Shown piece after piece: positions 27,001 through 37,140 of a stretch of 64,000 nucleotides of DNA. The number at the start of each line of letters is the position of its first letter. The stretch's first letter is position 1. Source of the stretch: Pelargonium x hortorum (lineage: Eukaryota; Streptophyta; Magnoliopsida; Geraniales; Geraniaceae); the NCBI GenBank assembly GCA_036897525.1, contig JAYMTJ010000023.1, positions 55,212 to 119,211 of the forward strand. Reading direction: 5' to 3'. The notes under the pieces were generated by a model. It searched no databases. It had not been told where the DNA came from and saw nothing but the letters and a program-made list of their open reading frames with translations. The translations under genes were made by a program, and so were the position numbers.

Positions 27001-29934
27001 TTCAAATCTGGTTTACATTGAAGTCGTTTAGAGCTCATTTTACTTTCTAGAGCCTATCTCTTCAATTCCCAGATTCAGTCCTTTTTGGTTGGGTACTGCT
27101 TCTTTTGTGAATGAAGGGTTTCCAATGCAAACAAATGAGTGTTATAACCAGTTTTCCTTATAACCTAACCAATCTAAGATTCTTCGATATGTTCCCTCTA
27201 TTTAGGACTTCTTCAACTAGAGGAATTGGAGCTCTTTATCCTATCTGTATTTAAATGCCAGCATGAACCATTACCACTAGCTCATTTTTCTAGAGTGAAA
27301 CAACTGTTCCGAACCTGTTTCTTTCTTTAGGAGCTTTTCTGGGTGTAATAACAAATTTCTAGAGGAAGCAACTCGCTCTCTCTGACAGTTCTTGTCTTTG
27401 GAAGTTAGGTAACGACTGTTGAATGTACTTATCCGAGAATGTATTCCTTGCAGGTGTTGCTCTATCAACCTACAAACTCGTCATCCTATCTTCAACTGAC
27501 TAAGTCTTCGCTCTAACTCTTTTCTGTTGTAGAGCTAAGGAAAGCCTGTACATTTCGGTGAAAACTAGCAGTACTTGTAAGCCTGACAACTCGTAATCCT
27601 CTCTAACTTTTAGAACTAAGCTGGTATGCTTACTGAGTCTAATTCCATGGACTCTTCTAGTCAGTAACCTATACTCTTGTCGGCTGGTAACTATCATAAC
27701 AACTTCTTCTCTATCTTTGCCAATAAGTGTTAGTCGGAAAAGGAGTTACTGTAATAGCTATTAGCTATCTTGAAAGCAGTCCAATGTCAACTCATCTTAC
27801 TCAGTATTCTCCTCTAGGAATGGAACAAAATGAAGAAACTTTCTAAGTAGAATGAAAGTGGAATGCCATTGGTTTACGTTTCTAAAATGAATACACTTGT
27901 TTGTTGTTGAAGGAACTATGTCTGTGCCGGCGAATGAAGGTCATTAGCAAGTGCAGCGATCTCTAAGCAGTCCTAAGTCCTAAGCAAGCTGTCTGTTCTG
28001 TCAATAGCTAACTCTTACCATCTTCACAGTCAGACACCGCCTTTGCCTTGTTTAGGTTTAGAATAGTAACAGAGTCAAGTTTGAGTTCTTCTTGGTTGCT
28101 TGTATTCCGGTGAAAGAAGGGCAAGGACAGGCTTTTCACTTGACCGATAAGAAAGAAGCATCCCGTTCTGTTCCCATTGGACTTGGACTAGGACTTGCTC
28201 TAATTAATGGGACAAGTTAGGAGAGAAAGTGTGCCTTGGCAAAACCCGAAGTACCGTTTGTTCAAGCATTAGATAAGAACAAAACTCTAGCTTTCAGTTC
28301 TATTCCTAGGCAGTTCAGTTCCATCATAAGACCGGAATCCTCCTCATGACAACAAAGCTACAAAGCATTTCTTTATAGAGTGACATCCTAAACTATCTAT
28401 TCTAAACTCCTACTTGTCAGCTGGTAACTAGAATCCACTCACTTTCATAACCAACCCGTCCTCAATCCACTCACTTGCTTCACCGGAACCATCGGAAGGC
28501 CAATGCCAAAGGTACTTATCCACAGTCCTGTTGTTGAAGGATGCCCTGCAGGAAGGTTCTAAGTCAGTGATCGAGGGTTGCTGTCAATGGTATAGGGCTA
28601 CCGCGCCTTGGCTTTCGACTTGAGATAGAGAGACGGAATGCAATAGAATTGCCGGAGGTGAATCTATTATATCATCCGTCTTACCTTCTTTGCCAATCAG
28701 TTGATAGCTACTAGGTTTGCTTTGGACCTTCAGCTTCTATCGTTCCTTGGTTCAGTAGTTAACCTTCTTTCATTAGCAACACAGCGCAGGCACATAGATA
28801 CTCGAAGGCTCACCCTGAGTTCTATTAGTTCTATATTGTATTCACCGGCTTATTCAGATAGAGAAGAGATACAGCTTCCAACCGGTTCAACCCAATTCGT
28901 TCGAGTAGAGTCTTAGTTTCTTTGTGCAGTCATTAGATCTTGGTTACGATCAGGTCTTCTAGCTAGCAGCTCAATTAGCTTTGTTCGGTATCCTCCAAGC
29001 ATAAATGCTTGCCTTTGTTCGATTGGTCGGTGTGCCCTGAATGCCTATAGTCTCTCGATGTTCCTTGAGATTGATTGTGCTTTTAGTGCTCAGTGTGTCT
29101 AGTCCTCTCATCTTCATAGTTCATAGTCCTTTAGTGCTCATCTCAGTTCTAAGTTCTAGTGCTTGTGTCTATACGTACGTGATTCAACTTTCTATTCAGC
29201 CTCATATTCCTAACTTCTAGCCGGTTAGACTTTCCTTCACTGACAGCACTCGACCGACATCAACAACTTCCGTCAGCTGACCCACTTTTCGACTTGATAG
29301 AGCAGGCATACTTCCTTCCCTACATGACCAACTTGACTTTGCTAGCAGATTCCTCTTCCCCCTTTCAAGGTTTAGCAGCTACTGGTTATTATTTCCTTAG
29401 TTTGAGTTGACTTATTCGTTTCCTAGCATGCTACCAACCCGACTTCCAAGATCAAGAAAGATAAGATAGCTTGCTTGCATTCCTTCTCTACCAACGTTTC
29501 TAGCTGCACAGGCCTTGACCTTCCCTCGACTGACAAGAGAGTCCTGCTCTCATACATACAACGGGACTGTCCTCCCAGCAACAGTTGACATAGAGTGCTT
29601 TGGTTCGCTATCACTTGCTCTGACGGGTACACCTTCATGGGCCTACGACAACTTTCCAACAACCTTAGCTTGGACAGACTTTGGTGTTGTTGAGACTGAA
29701 GTGTTGGTTGTCTTCCAGTTCTATCATGATACACTCCAAGCATTTCCCATCCACCGTTAGACTGCGGGCGGGTACACTAACTCCTTCTAATAAAGTGCTT
29801 CCAACGGGTCATGATCAGCCTTCTAATCAAGATCCTCCAAACGAAAGGCCTCCGTCGAACGTCGATCTATTAACAACTAAAACGATGAGCTATTCAGTAT
29901 TCACCTTAAGTGCTATTCAATCTAAGTTAAGTCC

Positions 29935-30020
29935 CAAACTAGTTAAGAACATACTGTATACATACCGTCCGCGGCTATATAATGTCCTCTCTTAGCACTC
30001 ATTACTTCACTCTTAGGACC
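29935..30020 (+). repeat. Repeat pair, member 1 (partner at 61672)
   Basis: TAGTTAAGAACATACTGTAT, then CCGCGGCTATATAATGTCCT followed by CTCTTA, recurs at 61672-61760 as TAGGTAAGAACACTACTTAA and CCGCGGCTATTCCATGTCCT followed by CTCTTA. The partners are on the same strand and are separated by small indels. Confidence 0.6.
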
Positions 30021-30185
30021 AACCCAAACGTAAAGACTTGATAGCTAATAGTTATTTAAACAGAAAGTTCAGGTAATGGCACATTACATTTATCAGTAAA
30101 GACTCCTCTCAGACCCTTCTCTAACAAACATCAAGTCAAAAGTTTCACTAACCAGTCCCTGTCAGCTAGCTATGGAACACTCACT

Positions 30186-30348
30186 TGTCAGCTTAAGGTA
30201 CTCTCTCAATTCCCTCGGCAAATAGAATATGTACTCACTTATCAGTTCTATGCAAAGGTACACCCCTTAACCAGTCTATAAACTAACTCTTGAATCCGAA
30301 ACCTTAATCCTCCTCACTCTCAGCGTACACTCTCTAACTGATCAAAGG
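30186..30348 (+). repeat. Degenerate 30-45 bp repeats, first cluster
   Basis: Short related units follow one another here: CACTCACTTGTCAGCTTAAG, TGTACTCACTTATCAGTTC, GGTACACCCCTTAACCAGTC and CGTACACTCTCTAACTGATC (30324). The last recurs at 30806 as CGTACACACTCTAACTGATC followed by AAGG. The unit can be summarised as GTACACTC, a short gap, then AACTGATC or TCAGTC. Confidence 0.5.
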
Positions 30349-30805
30349 GAAGTCTCTTATCATCTGAAGATGCCCCTAACTACACTTCCATCTCATTCCT
30401 CAACTCAAGGAAAAGGAAAGAGAATCAGTCTAGCAAGTCAATGAAAGTGTAATTCCCAAGGTACTCACTGAATGTCCTAAACTACAAAGACTACCTTGAA
30501 GCTAGCCTGTTAAGCTAGTCTAAGAAGGAACGATAACACTCTCTAACAACGAGCAAGCTCGCCTTGAAACCCTGCTTAAGGATCCTAGCTAACCTTGAAA
30601 GTGAAATGCCAAAGACCGAAAGCCCGTTAAGAGCAATCCCAGAACTCCCAACTGAGATGTTCTAAACCCTGGGAGAATCCCTTCTTATAATGGAAACTGA
30701 AAGACACAACTCATCAGAACTAGAAATCCCTCACCTTCTATGCCTAGCTAAGTCCAATAGCTCTAAGCCAAACTAAGAACACTCTCATCCCTAAACCGGT
30801 AATCT

Positions 30806-30829
30806 CGTACACACTCTAACTGATCAAGG
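30806..30829 (+). repeat. Repeat, partner of 30324
   Basis: CGTACACACTCTAACTGATC followed by AAGG matches the block at 30324-30347 apart from an indel and a base change. It is a displaced member of the short repeat cluster just upstream. Confidence 0.6.
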
Positions 30830-31181
30830 GCTAGGAATGCCTAACTCTAATCTCTCTATGAGGTTTGAAAGTTTGTCACTTTTCATGACTCAAAAGCAAG
30901 AAAAAGAGTAGAAAAACACCCAGCTAAAGCTTGCCTCAATTAACCGAGATAGGAGTGTTTGTAGGTTGTACAGCAACAGGTGTATTTAGAATTCTGATTT
31001 CCAGCGATTGTATTCCTGTAGTTCTCTTAAACTATTATTCAGGTCTTCCTTGACTCAGTTGGTTAAGTGTATTCAAGTGTATTGTTGTACTTATTACAAA
31101 GAATATTTCTTTAGCAGCAATACCAACCAGGAAAAGGTTTTCTAGTTCTAGTTATCAAGTAAAGAAAGTACAGGTATTTAG

Positions 31182-31532
31182 AAGGGCTACAAGAAAGGTA
31201 TAGCTAATAAGAAGAGTACAGCTAAGACAGATAGGAAGACTAAGACCCTTCGAGATAAAGTACTCAATCTGAAATACAGGAATCCTAGTAATGAGTAGTC
31301 GGGTGTAACTCATATATGTAAGAAAAGGGTTGGGTGCTGGCTTGGCTCTGAAGGAACTGAAGAGGAGGAGGGAGGGTTTATCTTGGATCCGAGTTGGGCT
31401 TTAGCTTGTAGGATCTCTTACCTGATTAAATACAAGGAAGAGTATGCCTTTTGTATCTCTTGGGGACTTACCCGGACCCAAGTAAGAAGAACTAAAAGTG
31501 AGCTTGCTAGTTATTACACAGTATCTAATTGA
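31182..31532 (+). pseudogene. Broken Gag-like frame with partial zinc knuckle
   Basis: One frame stays open for 116 codons except for a single TAG at 31296-31298. There is no start codon; an in-frame TAG at 31179 precedes it. The first third is Lys/Thr-rich and begins KGYKKGIANKK. After the internal stop comes THICKKRVGCWLGSE (31308-31352) and then a Glu run. This resembles the C-x2-C-x4-GCW...EE zinc knuckle that I recall from Gag of Ty1/copia retrotransposons, particularly fungal-type ones, but the first Cys and the His are missing. In such elements Gag packages RNA in particles; this copy cannot. The rest of the frame, to YYTVSN, is unassigned. The antisense frame 31401-31628 is treated as a shadow. 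Basis: frame and motif seen; family assignment from memory, moderate to low confidence. Confidence 0.4.
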
Positions 31533-31732
31533 AAACAATAATAGGACATAGAAAACGAGTCTATCTGTCCTTGGTATATCTCGTTTTCCTGGCAAGAAGG
31601 AAAAGAAGCAAAAAGCAAAGAAAGCCAAGTCTCATTCTTTTGAATTACTTACCTTATTTACTAAATTCCTAAGACTTTGTAAGTATTATTAAAAGCCAAT
31701 ACTCAAATAAGATGGACTGCATTTAAAAGGAG

Positions 31733-31795
31733 CTTCCTCAAGATAAACTTTGCCTCTCATAATCTAAGGACACTTCGCACCTAGAGGGATACCTA
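31733..31795 (+). repeat. Family 1 copy L (weak)
   Basis: CTTCCTCAAGATAAAC is like the CCTCCTCAATGATAAAC box of copy G. It is followed by ACACTTCGCACC and TAGAGGGATACCT, which echo the variant 3' ends of copies F/G (CTTCGCGCC) and C (AGAGGGATATACC). It is short and diverged, so only moderately sure. Confidence 0.4.
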
Positions 31796-32774
31796 TGAAA
31801 AGTAGCATTATCCTTACGAGGGTTCCCTTATTGTATTTGACTTGAATGTTAAAACTTCTTTTATGTAATCGAAGTCACTACATGCCTCTTCTCTTATTTC
31901 ATTCTGGCAATCCCCTGTTTTGCGGAAAGGTGGGGGTTTGGAGTCGATAGGTTTGGGTAGCTAGAGTAAAAAAACTAAATAGGTTTATAAAAGTAATAAC
32001 CAAGCAAAAGAGTCAAAGGTTTTCAGTCACAAAGAATTTTCAACTCTTAAAACTCAAATTCTGAAATAGTTTCTCATAACTAAGCAGTAAAAGCATAAGC
32101 AAATGAAGTTTCAAAGTATTCTTAACAATTTCATTTGGTAGCCTTTCAATTTTTAGAAGCTCGCTAATAATGAAGTGCAAGTGTGCTAGAAGCTCTCTTA
32201 GACTTAGAATAGTTAGGAGTAAAACAAATACTGTAAAAGTCTTCTTTGGCTTTATAGTGGAGTGGGAATAGAAACTTTTTTAAAAAGAACGGTTAACTCA
32301 ATCCCGAAATTCTAGAACCTCTCAAGAGCTCTCAAAGGCTGTTCCCCCGTACCTTTTTATATAAATAACTGTAGCTAAAATACCGCAAAGCAAAACTTTA
32401 TAAATAATTTGTTGAACTTAAAGCAATAACGGGGGCTTCTCTGTAGCTTTAGCTAGGCTGAGCGAATAAAGTATAGGAATAGAATACTTGACTTTATTTC
32501 TCGCTAATTATACTCCACATTAGAGTTAGAAAATGGGTTATTGGAGGAAATTTTATATACTAGAAACCTCCGCGTTGGTTAGGCTATCTGTAAATAAGAT
32601 TTACCTTTTGTTAGTTAAATTAAAGCTTTTTTTATAGAATTCTTTTTATTACAATGTAACAAGAGGGAAATGCGAGTACCACGCCGAGAAAAATAGAGAT
32701 TCTGACTAATTAAGTGTATGTGAAACAAAATTCATATTAAAATTCGTATATTCAATGGAGATGTATTCAACCGA

Positions 32775-32874
32775 GCCATTCTTTTGATGGGTTAAGTATC
32801 TTGATGAAGGTTACCTACCTCTAAAACGATAAGCACAAGGTAATGCGGGTATTCTCTCCTTAACAGGGGTAACT
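32775..32874 (+). repeat. Family 1 copy H
   Basis: ATGGGTTAAGTATCTTGATG, then TACCTCTAAAACGATAAGC at about 32816, and GGTATTCTCTCCTTAAC at the end match copy A most closely (CCTCCCAAACGATAAG and GGAATTCTCCTTAAC). The 5' part is missing. Confidence 0.5.
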
Positions 32875-33306
32875 CTATAATATTGAAATCCATAAGTGCA
32901 AGGAATAAGAAAAGTAGAATATCGTAAATGCGTCAAAAGCTGCCCTTTACTTGTAAACTAAAAGCGGAACCCAGTATATCAGGGCGGTATTTTGCCAATT
33001 AAGGATTAAAGCTTTAGCTACTACGCAATTTAACTAATATAAAAGGAATACTGATAGCCCGGTTTTTCTTAGTCTTGCTTTCGACAGCCTAAATCCCTTA
33101 GACTAACCCTTTTATCTTACTTGGCAAACCTGATACAAAGGGATACTCACTTAGCGCTTTATTAAAATCCACTTAGACATAAATTAAGAGTATCCGAGTC
33201 TAGGGTTTCCCCAGCCCTACTTTAATCAAATTTTTGGTACTAGACTAGTTTATTACTAAAATTCCCAAAATTAAAGTATTTAGTTAAGTTACTAGAAGTC
33301 TTCGTA

Positions 33307-33372
33307 GTGAGTCGGCTCGATCGAACCCGTGGATTTTGCTGGTTGAAAAAACTAATGCTCTGCCGGGGAATA
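33307..33372 (-). pseudogene. Degenerate tRNA-like segment, isotype unclear
   Basis: Read on the minus strand, it has a D-arm-like GGCAGAGCATT and an anticodon arm TTAGT-TTTTTCA-ACCAG with one mismatch. Then comes CCACGGGTTCGATC, like the T-arm of many tRNAs. The loop would read UUU (Lys) or, allowing one inserted T, UUC (Glu). The 3' T-stem does not pair and there is no acceptor stem, so it cannot be a working tRNA. Confidence 0.3.
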
Positions 33373-33399
33373 GTTTATCTACTTTACTGGATTTACTGG

Positions 33400-34800
33400 A
33401 AAACAACAAGGTCTTGAATCTGCGCTTTATTTAAAATTCTAATTTCCCCTTACTACAGCTAACATTGCGCCCACGAGGGTTTTACTTAACCTGTTGTGGA
33501 TTGTGTAAAGTAAAACGATGCGACTCTATAGACAAATCTTTTTGTTTTTTGCACAAAAAAGAAGTCTAATTCAAGTTAAAAGATTAGAAACTGGGTATCT
33601 TGCATATTTAATGTAGCTTCATTGTAGTGTTTTACTAGGAGAGGTTAATTAGTTAGAGTTATCCGGTTTCCGCACGAATTCGAATGACATAACTCTTTAA
33701 TAAGTAGCAATCCCTGGATTCTTCTTGTTAAATTAGGTAGATTTTCTGAATCTGAATATGACAAACTTTTACTAAAATAGCCGGCCTCTTTATATTAGCT
33801 TGTTACTTGATATTTTTAAAATTTCCCTATCTTAATCTTCAGCGAATTGACACGCTTTTATCGTCCCAGGAAAAACTCTTATATATATACTTTATTGGTT
33901 CTAAATTTCATACACTAATATTTTTTTACCCGGGAACGGGAATAGCTTAAGATTTTCTAGTGTGGATAACCCTAATGAACAAAAGGAAAATGACCCTGTA
34001 CTAAGAAAGCTAGGGCTTACCCACAGAAGACCGGAAAACTTCTATATCCAAGGGTAAGTTTATCCCTTTTTTTTACATACTGCAAAGCTAAAACCTGAGC
34101 CTGACCCTCTCTAAACTAAAATCCGATTTCTCACAATAATTTTCTTCTTGTCAAACCTATATTTAAAGGGTCTTTTTCTATCTAAAAAGGGAGCTTGTGC
34201 TTGCTTTACTTTTCAGGAACTTCCCAAAATCCTAGATTTCGGAGAACAGGCGGACTTGCCTGCAAAAACCCGCTCAAAAGGAATTTTATAGGGACTCCTT
34301 TACTTTATGTCTTTAAGCGTTTGGTAAATACAAGCTACTAGGAATACCTAGAAGTAGAGTTTATAATGGGTATAATTATCTAGGATCCGAGATCCTTTCA
34401 GTAGAGTCGGTCTTTTAACAGCCTCATGGGTAGTAATAAAAAAGAATCTACAAAACATGTACAAGAGGTCTTTAGAGAGAGGGCCTGGATAAGTTAACAC
34501 AGGATATTTATTGAAACTCAAGACTGTGGGTAATAGAATCCTGGCAAAAAAAGTAAGTACCGTTCGACTCCATTTGGCACCTAAGTTTACCTATATACAA
34601 GTCTTACACTTACAGTTATAGTTATTCTAACCTTTAAAATGTAAAAATCTTACTCTAAAGAAAGGGTGTGTTTCGTTCTGTTTAAAGTAATTCTTCAGTT
34701 CCACAAGGACTAAGTGCTAGAGAGGTCTTCTAGACAATAACACCAATAAGTACTGGTAACTTATTAACCTAGCCTAAGATTCCACCTCTTTTTAGGAACC
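33400..34800. other. AT-rich spacer, no gene seen
   Basis: Nothing recognisable on either strand; only AT-rich sequence with short homopolymers. Confidence 0.5.
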
Positions 34801-34895
34801 TTGCAAGCACTGTCAATGAAAAATCCCAGTCTCAATAACGGCACCAGACAATAGGTGTTCCCTGTCATACTAAGCCTCTTGAAAGATCTCTGCTT

Positions 34896-34964
34896 AAGCT
34901 GTCAATCTAATAAGTATTCCCTAACTCCAACCAAGTGTAAGCTGTCAATATAGTAAGTATTCCC
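34896..34964 (+). repeat. 43-bp direct repeat, two units
   Basis: AAGCTGTCAATCTAATAAGT followed by ATTCCCT at 34896 recurs 43 bp later at 34939 with two changes. A shorter relative, CACTGTCAATGAAAAATCCC, lies at about 34809. This is a small local duplication. Confidence 0.65.
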
Positions 34965-35109
34965 TTCAGAATCCTGTCAGTCAAAAGAAAGCTCTCTCTA
35001 ACAAGCAATGAAAGTATAGTATTATGGATAGTACATTCACACCTTATAGACAAAAAAACCCTTCTTACTTGAAATTCTTACTCTTCTTGACTTACTTACC
35101 TGTTTCATA

Positions 35110-35200
35110 CCTATCTTAACCCTCACAATACTCTAAAAGGGTTCGTATCCTTTACACACTCGTAATTTACAAGGAATAAGAGGAATTTACCTTATCCTAT
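35110..35200 (+). repeat. Family 1 copy J
   Basis: ATCTTAACCCTCACAATAC, GGTTCGTATCCTTTACACAC and GGAATAAGAGGAATTTACC (ending near 35191) follow the order of boxes near the 3' end of the family. A Lys-rich broken frame starts about 110 bp downstream. This is the only place where family 1 directly precedes such a frame, so it hints at an LTR or leader followed by gag. Confidence 0.5.
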
Positions 35201-35302
35201 ATACCTAAAACTGCTTTTTTATTACTATTTCCATTAGTAACCAATAAAACTCTAGAGTAATAGAACTATAGAATATCTAGTTTTAAGTACAAAATTTCCT
35301 AG

Positions 35303-35590
35303 CTAGAGGCAGGGAATACAGCTACTAAGAAAACAAGGGCTCATAAGAAAGGTACAGAGCTAGAGTTAATTAAGAGTTAGGCTAAAAGGAAGAGTATTCG
35401 AGCTTTAAGATAAAGTGTAGCTAACTAAGAAGATAGGTATACTGATACAGATTCTAAAGATAAGAATAGAAAAAAGTCTGAAAGGTATAGATTTATCGAA
35501 TTAGTAAGACATAAGATCCGTAAAATAAGGAAATGCTGGGGTTTTCTAAATAAGACAAGATTAAAGGAATCCGTTATCCTATTTTCTTAA
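35303..35590 (+). pseudogene. Broken Lys-rich frame, related to the one at 31.2 kb
   Basis: A single reading frame runs from the stop at 35300 to the TAA at 35588-35590, with internal stops at 35378 (TAG), 35411 (TAA) and 35426 (TAA). It is very rich in Lys and Arg. It begins with a segment containing ATKKTRAHKKGTE (from 35318) and ends with HKIRKIRKCWGFLNK (from 35509). The KCW element falls where the 31.2-kb frame has GCW. Both frames show the same order: a Lys/Thr segment, then a basic spacer, then a Cys-Trp motif. No start codon or downstream pol domain is visible. The likeliest reading is a decayed Gag-like segment of a copia-type retroelement. The frame could also be kept open partly by its purine bias. 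Confidence 0.35.
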
Positions 35591-35808
35591 GAGTTCTTCT
35601 AGATGACAAGGAAATTTCTAACTAAGGTAATGATCCGTACTCTATTTATTACTGCTGCTATGCCCCAATTCGTTTTTTACGGGAAGAGTCTAAGCTATAA
35701 AGGCTTTTTTGTTTAAGAATTTCTAGTACAAGGTATAGGTATCGAAGATAAGGGTGTTTTTTCCTTCCTTATGAATTCCTAAAGAAAGATTTCCTTTTGT
35801 TAGTTTAA

Positions 35809-35931
35809 GATGAAGAAGGTGATGGTGATACTGGTACAGAGTCTAGGCAAGAAGGTTCTTTTAGCTCTGAGGAAAGTGTTCCTAAGAAGGGTGTAGCTCT
35901 GCAGAAGATAGTTATGAATGAAGTAGGTTAA
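35809..35931 (+). pseudogene. Short acidic-to-basic frame with KKGVA motif
   Basis: Forty codons are open between the TAA at 35806 and the TAA at 35929. The start is acidic (DEEGDGDTGTE), followed by Ser/Glu residues and then VPKKGVALQK. The KKGVA element (35884-35898) matches KKGIA at 31191 and KSGIA at 62061-62078 (minus). There is no start codon. I do not recognise the protein; I read it as another fragment of the same Lys-rich family. Confidence 0.3.
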
Positions 35932-36177
35932 GAAGAGTGTTGCAGGTATAGGTATGAATAAGAAACTGAGTATTATGAAGATACAGAATTCAGGGATCCC
36001 TCTTAATGAATATATAACGTAGTTACAATAGGTTCCTATAGAGAATTGAATCTTTATGTACCAGCTCTATATACAGGGTACCCCTTTTAGGTTAGGATTT
36101 TTTGCTGTACATTACTTGATGCTTTCCTTGGTAATATCTAATACTTAAGTTTAGTCACTTTAAAAGCACTTGTTGGG

Positions 36178-36453
36178 CTAGGTGTTTTCGTTCAGATCAA
36201 GCAAGCAGGGATCTAAGAAGTTTTTGCATATACAATGGGATCTTGAAACATTTATGCAACCTCCATTTGAATTTACTACAATGATAGAAAACTTCCCCTC
36301 AGAATACTTCTCATTTGTAACTAACCCAACCTTTTTAAGGGAAAAGTTAATAGCTTCCACAGTAACCCGTTTTTCATTTCTTTTTGAAATCGCAGGGTAT
36401 TGCGAAGAAGTTAAGAGCAAAAAGCATCGATTTTGTGAAGCTTCTGGTAACAT
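36178..36453 (-). pseudogene. Possible copia protease-like remnant
   Basis: A 91-codon minus-strand frame. Its later part, NEKYSEGKFSIIVVNSNGG, followed by NVSRSH and a Leu-Asp segment, is laid out like the junction before the aspartic protease of some Ty1/copia polyproteins. In those, an RYS..F.GI..DTGA stretch is followed by ST.GY. The catalytic Asp-Thr/Ser-Gly is not conserved here (NSNGG), so it would be inactive. The complementary strand carries an equally long frame (36182-36457), and I cannot exclude that this is chance. The Gag-like fragments nearby are on the + strand, so a single intact element is not implied. Confidence 0.22.
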
Positions 36454-36504
36454 CTAAGCAAAAAAACCCATATACCTATCTATTACCTTATTAACTAAAA
36501 GTAG

Positions 36505-36560
36505 ACTTTCTTACATTAACTCACTAGCTACAAATAAGACTGTCTAGCTTACGTATCTGC
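36505..36560 (+). repeat. Direct duplication, member 1 (partner at 37080)
   Basis: TTAACTCACTAGCTACAAAT followed by AAGACTGTCTAGCTTACGTATCTGCC aligns with TTAATTCACTAACTACTAGA followed by TAAGACAATCGCTACGGGTATCTACC at 37093-37138. The offset is about 580 bp. Each member leads into one of the two Lys-rich frames described at 36537 and 37105. Confidence 0.55.
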
Positions 36561-36767
36561 CCTCTATCTTTCTATATTAGCATTAGCCTATCTACTTCCT
36601 TCTATTGCTCGAGCTACTGCCCCCTGTCCACCTCCTGCTGCTAAGTCTAATAAAGCAATAATACAGAAAGAATCTCTAACTCAAAGAATGAAAAGAAAGA
36701 ATACAAATCAAAGTCATAAGAAAAAAGGAAGATATTGGTGTCATAAAAAGATCTATACCTATCTATA
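36537..36767 (+). pseudogene. Lys-rich broken frame ending in Cys-His motif
   Basis: Seventy-six codons lie open between the TAA at 36534 and the TAA at 36765. A hydrophobic start leads into ATAPCPPPAAKSNKA, then a strongly basic stretch and KKKGRYWCHKKIY (near 36718). The YWCHKK segment recalls the start of the knuckle in fungal-type copia Gag, where CxVCHKxGC is common, but the remainder is lost. No Met start. It sits just after a DNA segment duplicated at 37080, and its basic part is comparable to the 37.1-kb frame. Confidence 0.33.
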
Positions 36768-37079
36768 AATAAGAAAGACCCACTAAAGCTCTAATCAGAG
36801 TATAAAAGCTATGAAAGACTACCTACTTGCCCTGCGTTCCTTATTATCTATAAAGCTTCCCCTGACAAGTTCCCTTATAAAGTCTAGGTACTCCTCCTTC
36901 TAATGTTTCTACAAGGCTAAAAAAACCCCCTAATCTATCGAGAAACTCATAGCACAGTGAGGTAATATATTAATGAAACTTATAATATTATAATACAACT
37001 CATTTTATTGTTTAGGGGAACTCCTGTCATTCTTAAAGGAAGACTGAATACACTAGAGTACCTATCTAACTCAACTCAG

Positions 37080-37140
37080 TAACATCTACTTCTTAATTCA
37101 CTAACTACTAGATAAGACAATCGCTACGGGTATCTACCAG
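37080..37140 (+). repeat. Direct duplication, member 2 (partner at 36505)
   Basis: See the member at 36505. The two copies differ by scattered substitutions and single-base indels, so the duplication is not recent. Confidence 0.55.

Larger units (their letters stand above)
27000..30990. repeat. G+C-richer region of short decayed repeats
   Basis: The texture changes here: homopolymer runs nearly vanish, G+C rises visibly, and short words recur. Examples are GTCGGCTGGTAACTA (27678) with GTCAGCTGGTAACTA (28417), and several GAATGAAGG/GTGAAAGAAGG words at 27.1-28.1 kb. Open frames at 28701-28916 and 29423-29995 overlap on both strands and match nothing I know. The region could be an insertion of foreign origin or an old repeat cluster; no gene can be supported. 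Confidence 0.4.
31540..33300. other. Spacer with family 1 fragments only
   Basis: Apart from the family 1 fragments at 31733 and 32775, nothing recognisable is present. The stretch is AT-rich and has no long frame on the plus strand. Confidence 0.5.

Noticed and set aside
26985-27040. CTAGATTTCAAATCTGG hairpin that could be an anticodon arm
   Set aside because: No D-arm or T-arm on either strand; a simple near-palindrome.
31401-31628. Minus-strand frame opposite the Gag-like frame
   Set aside because: Its composition is what antisense of the Lys/Glu-rich frame would give; read as a shadow.
36182-36457. Plus-strand 91-codon frame antisense to the protease-like frame
   Set aside because: No motif; the minus frame has the slightly better, though still weak, family resemblance.
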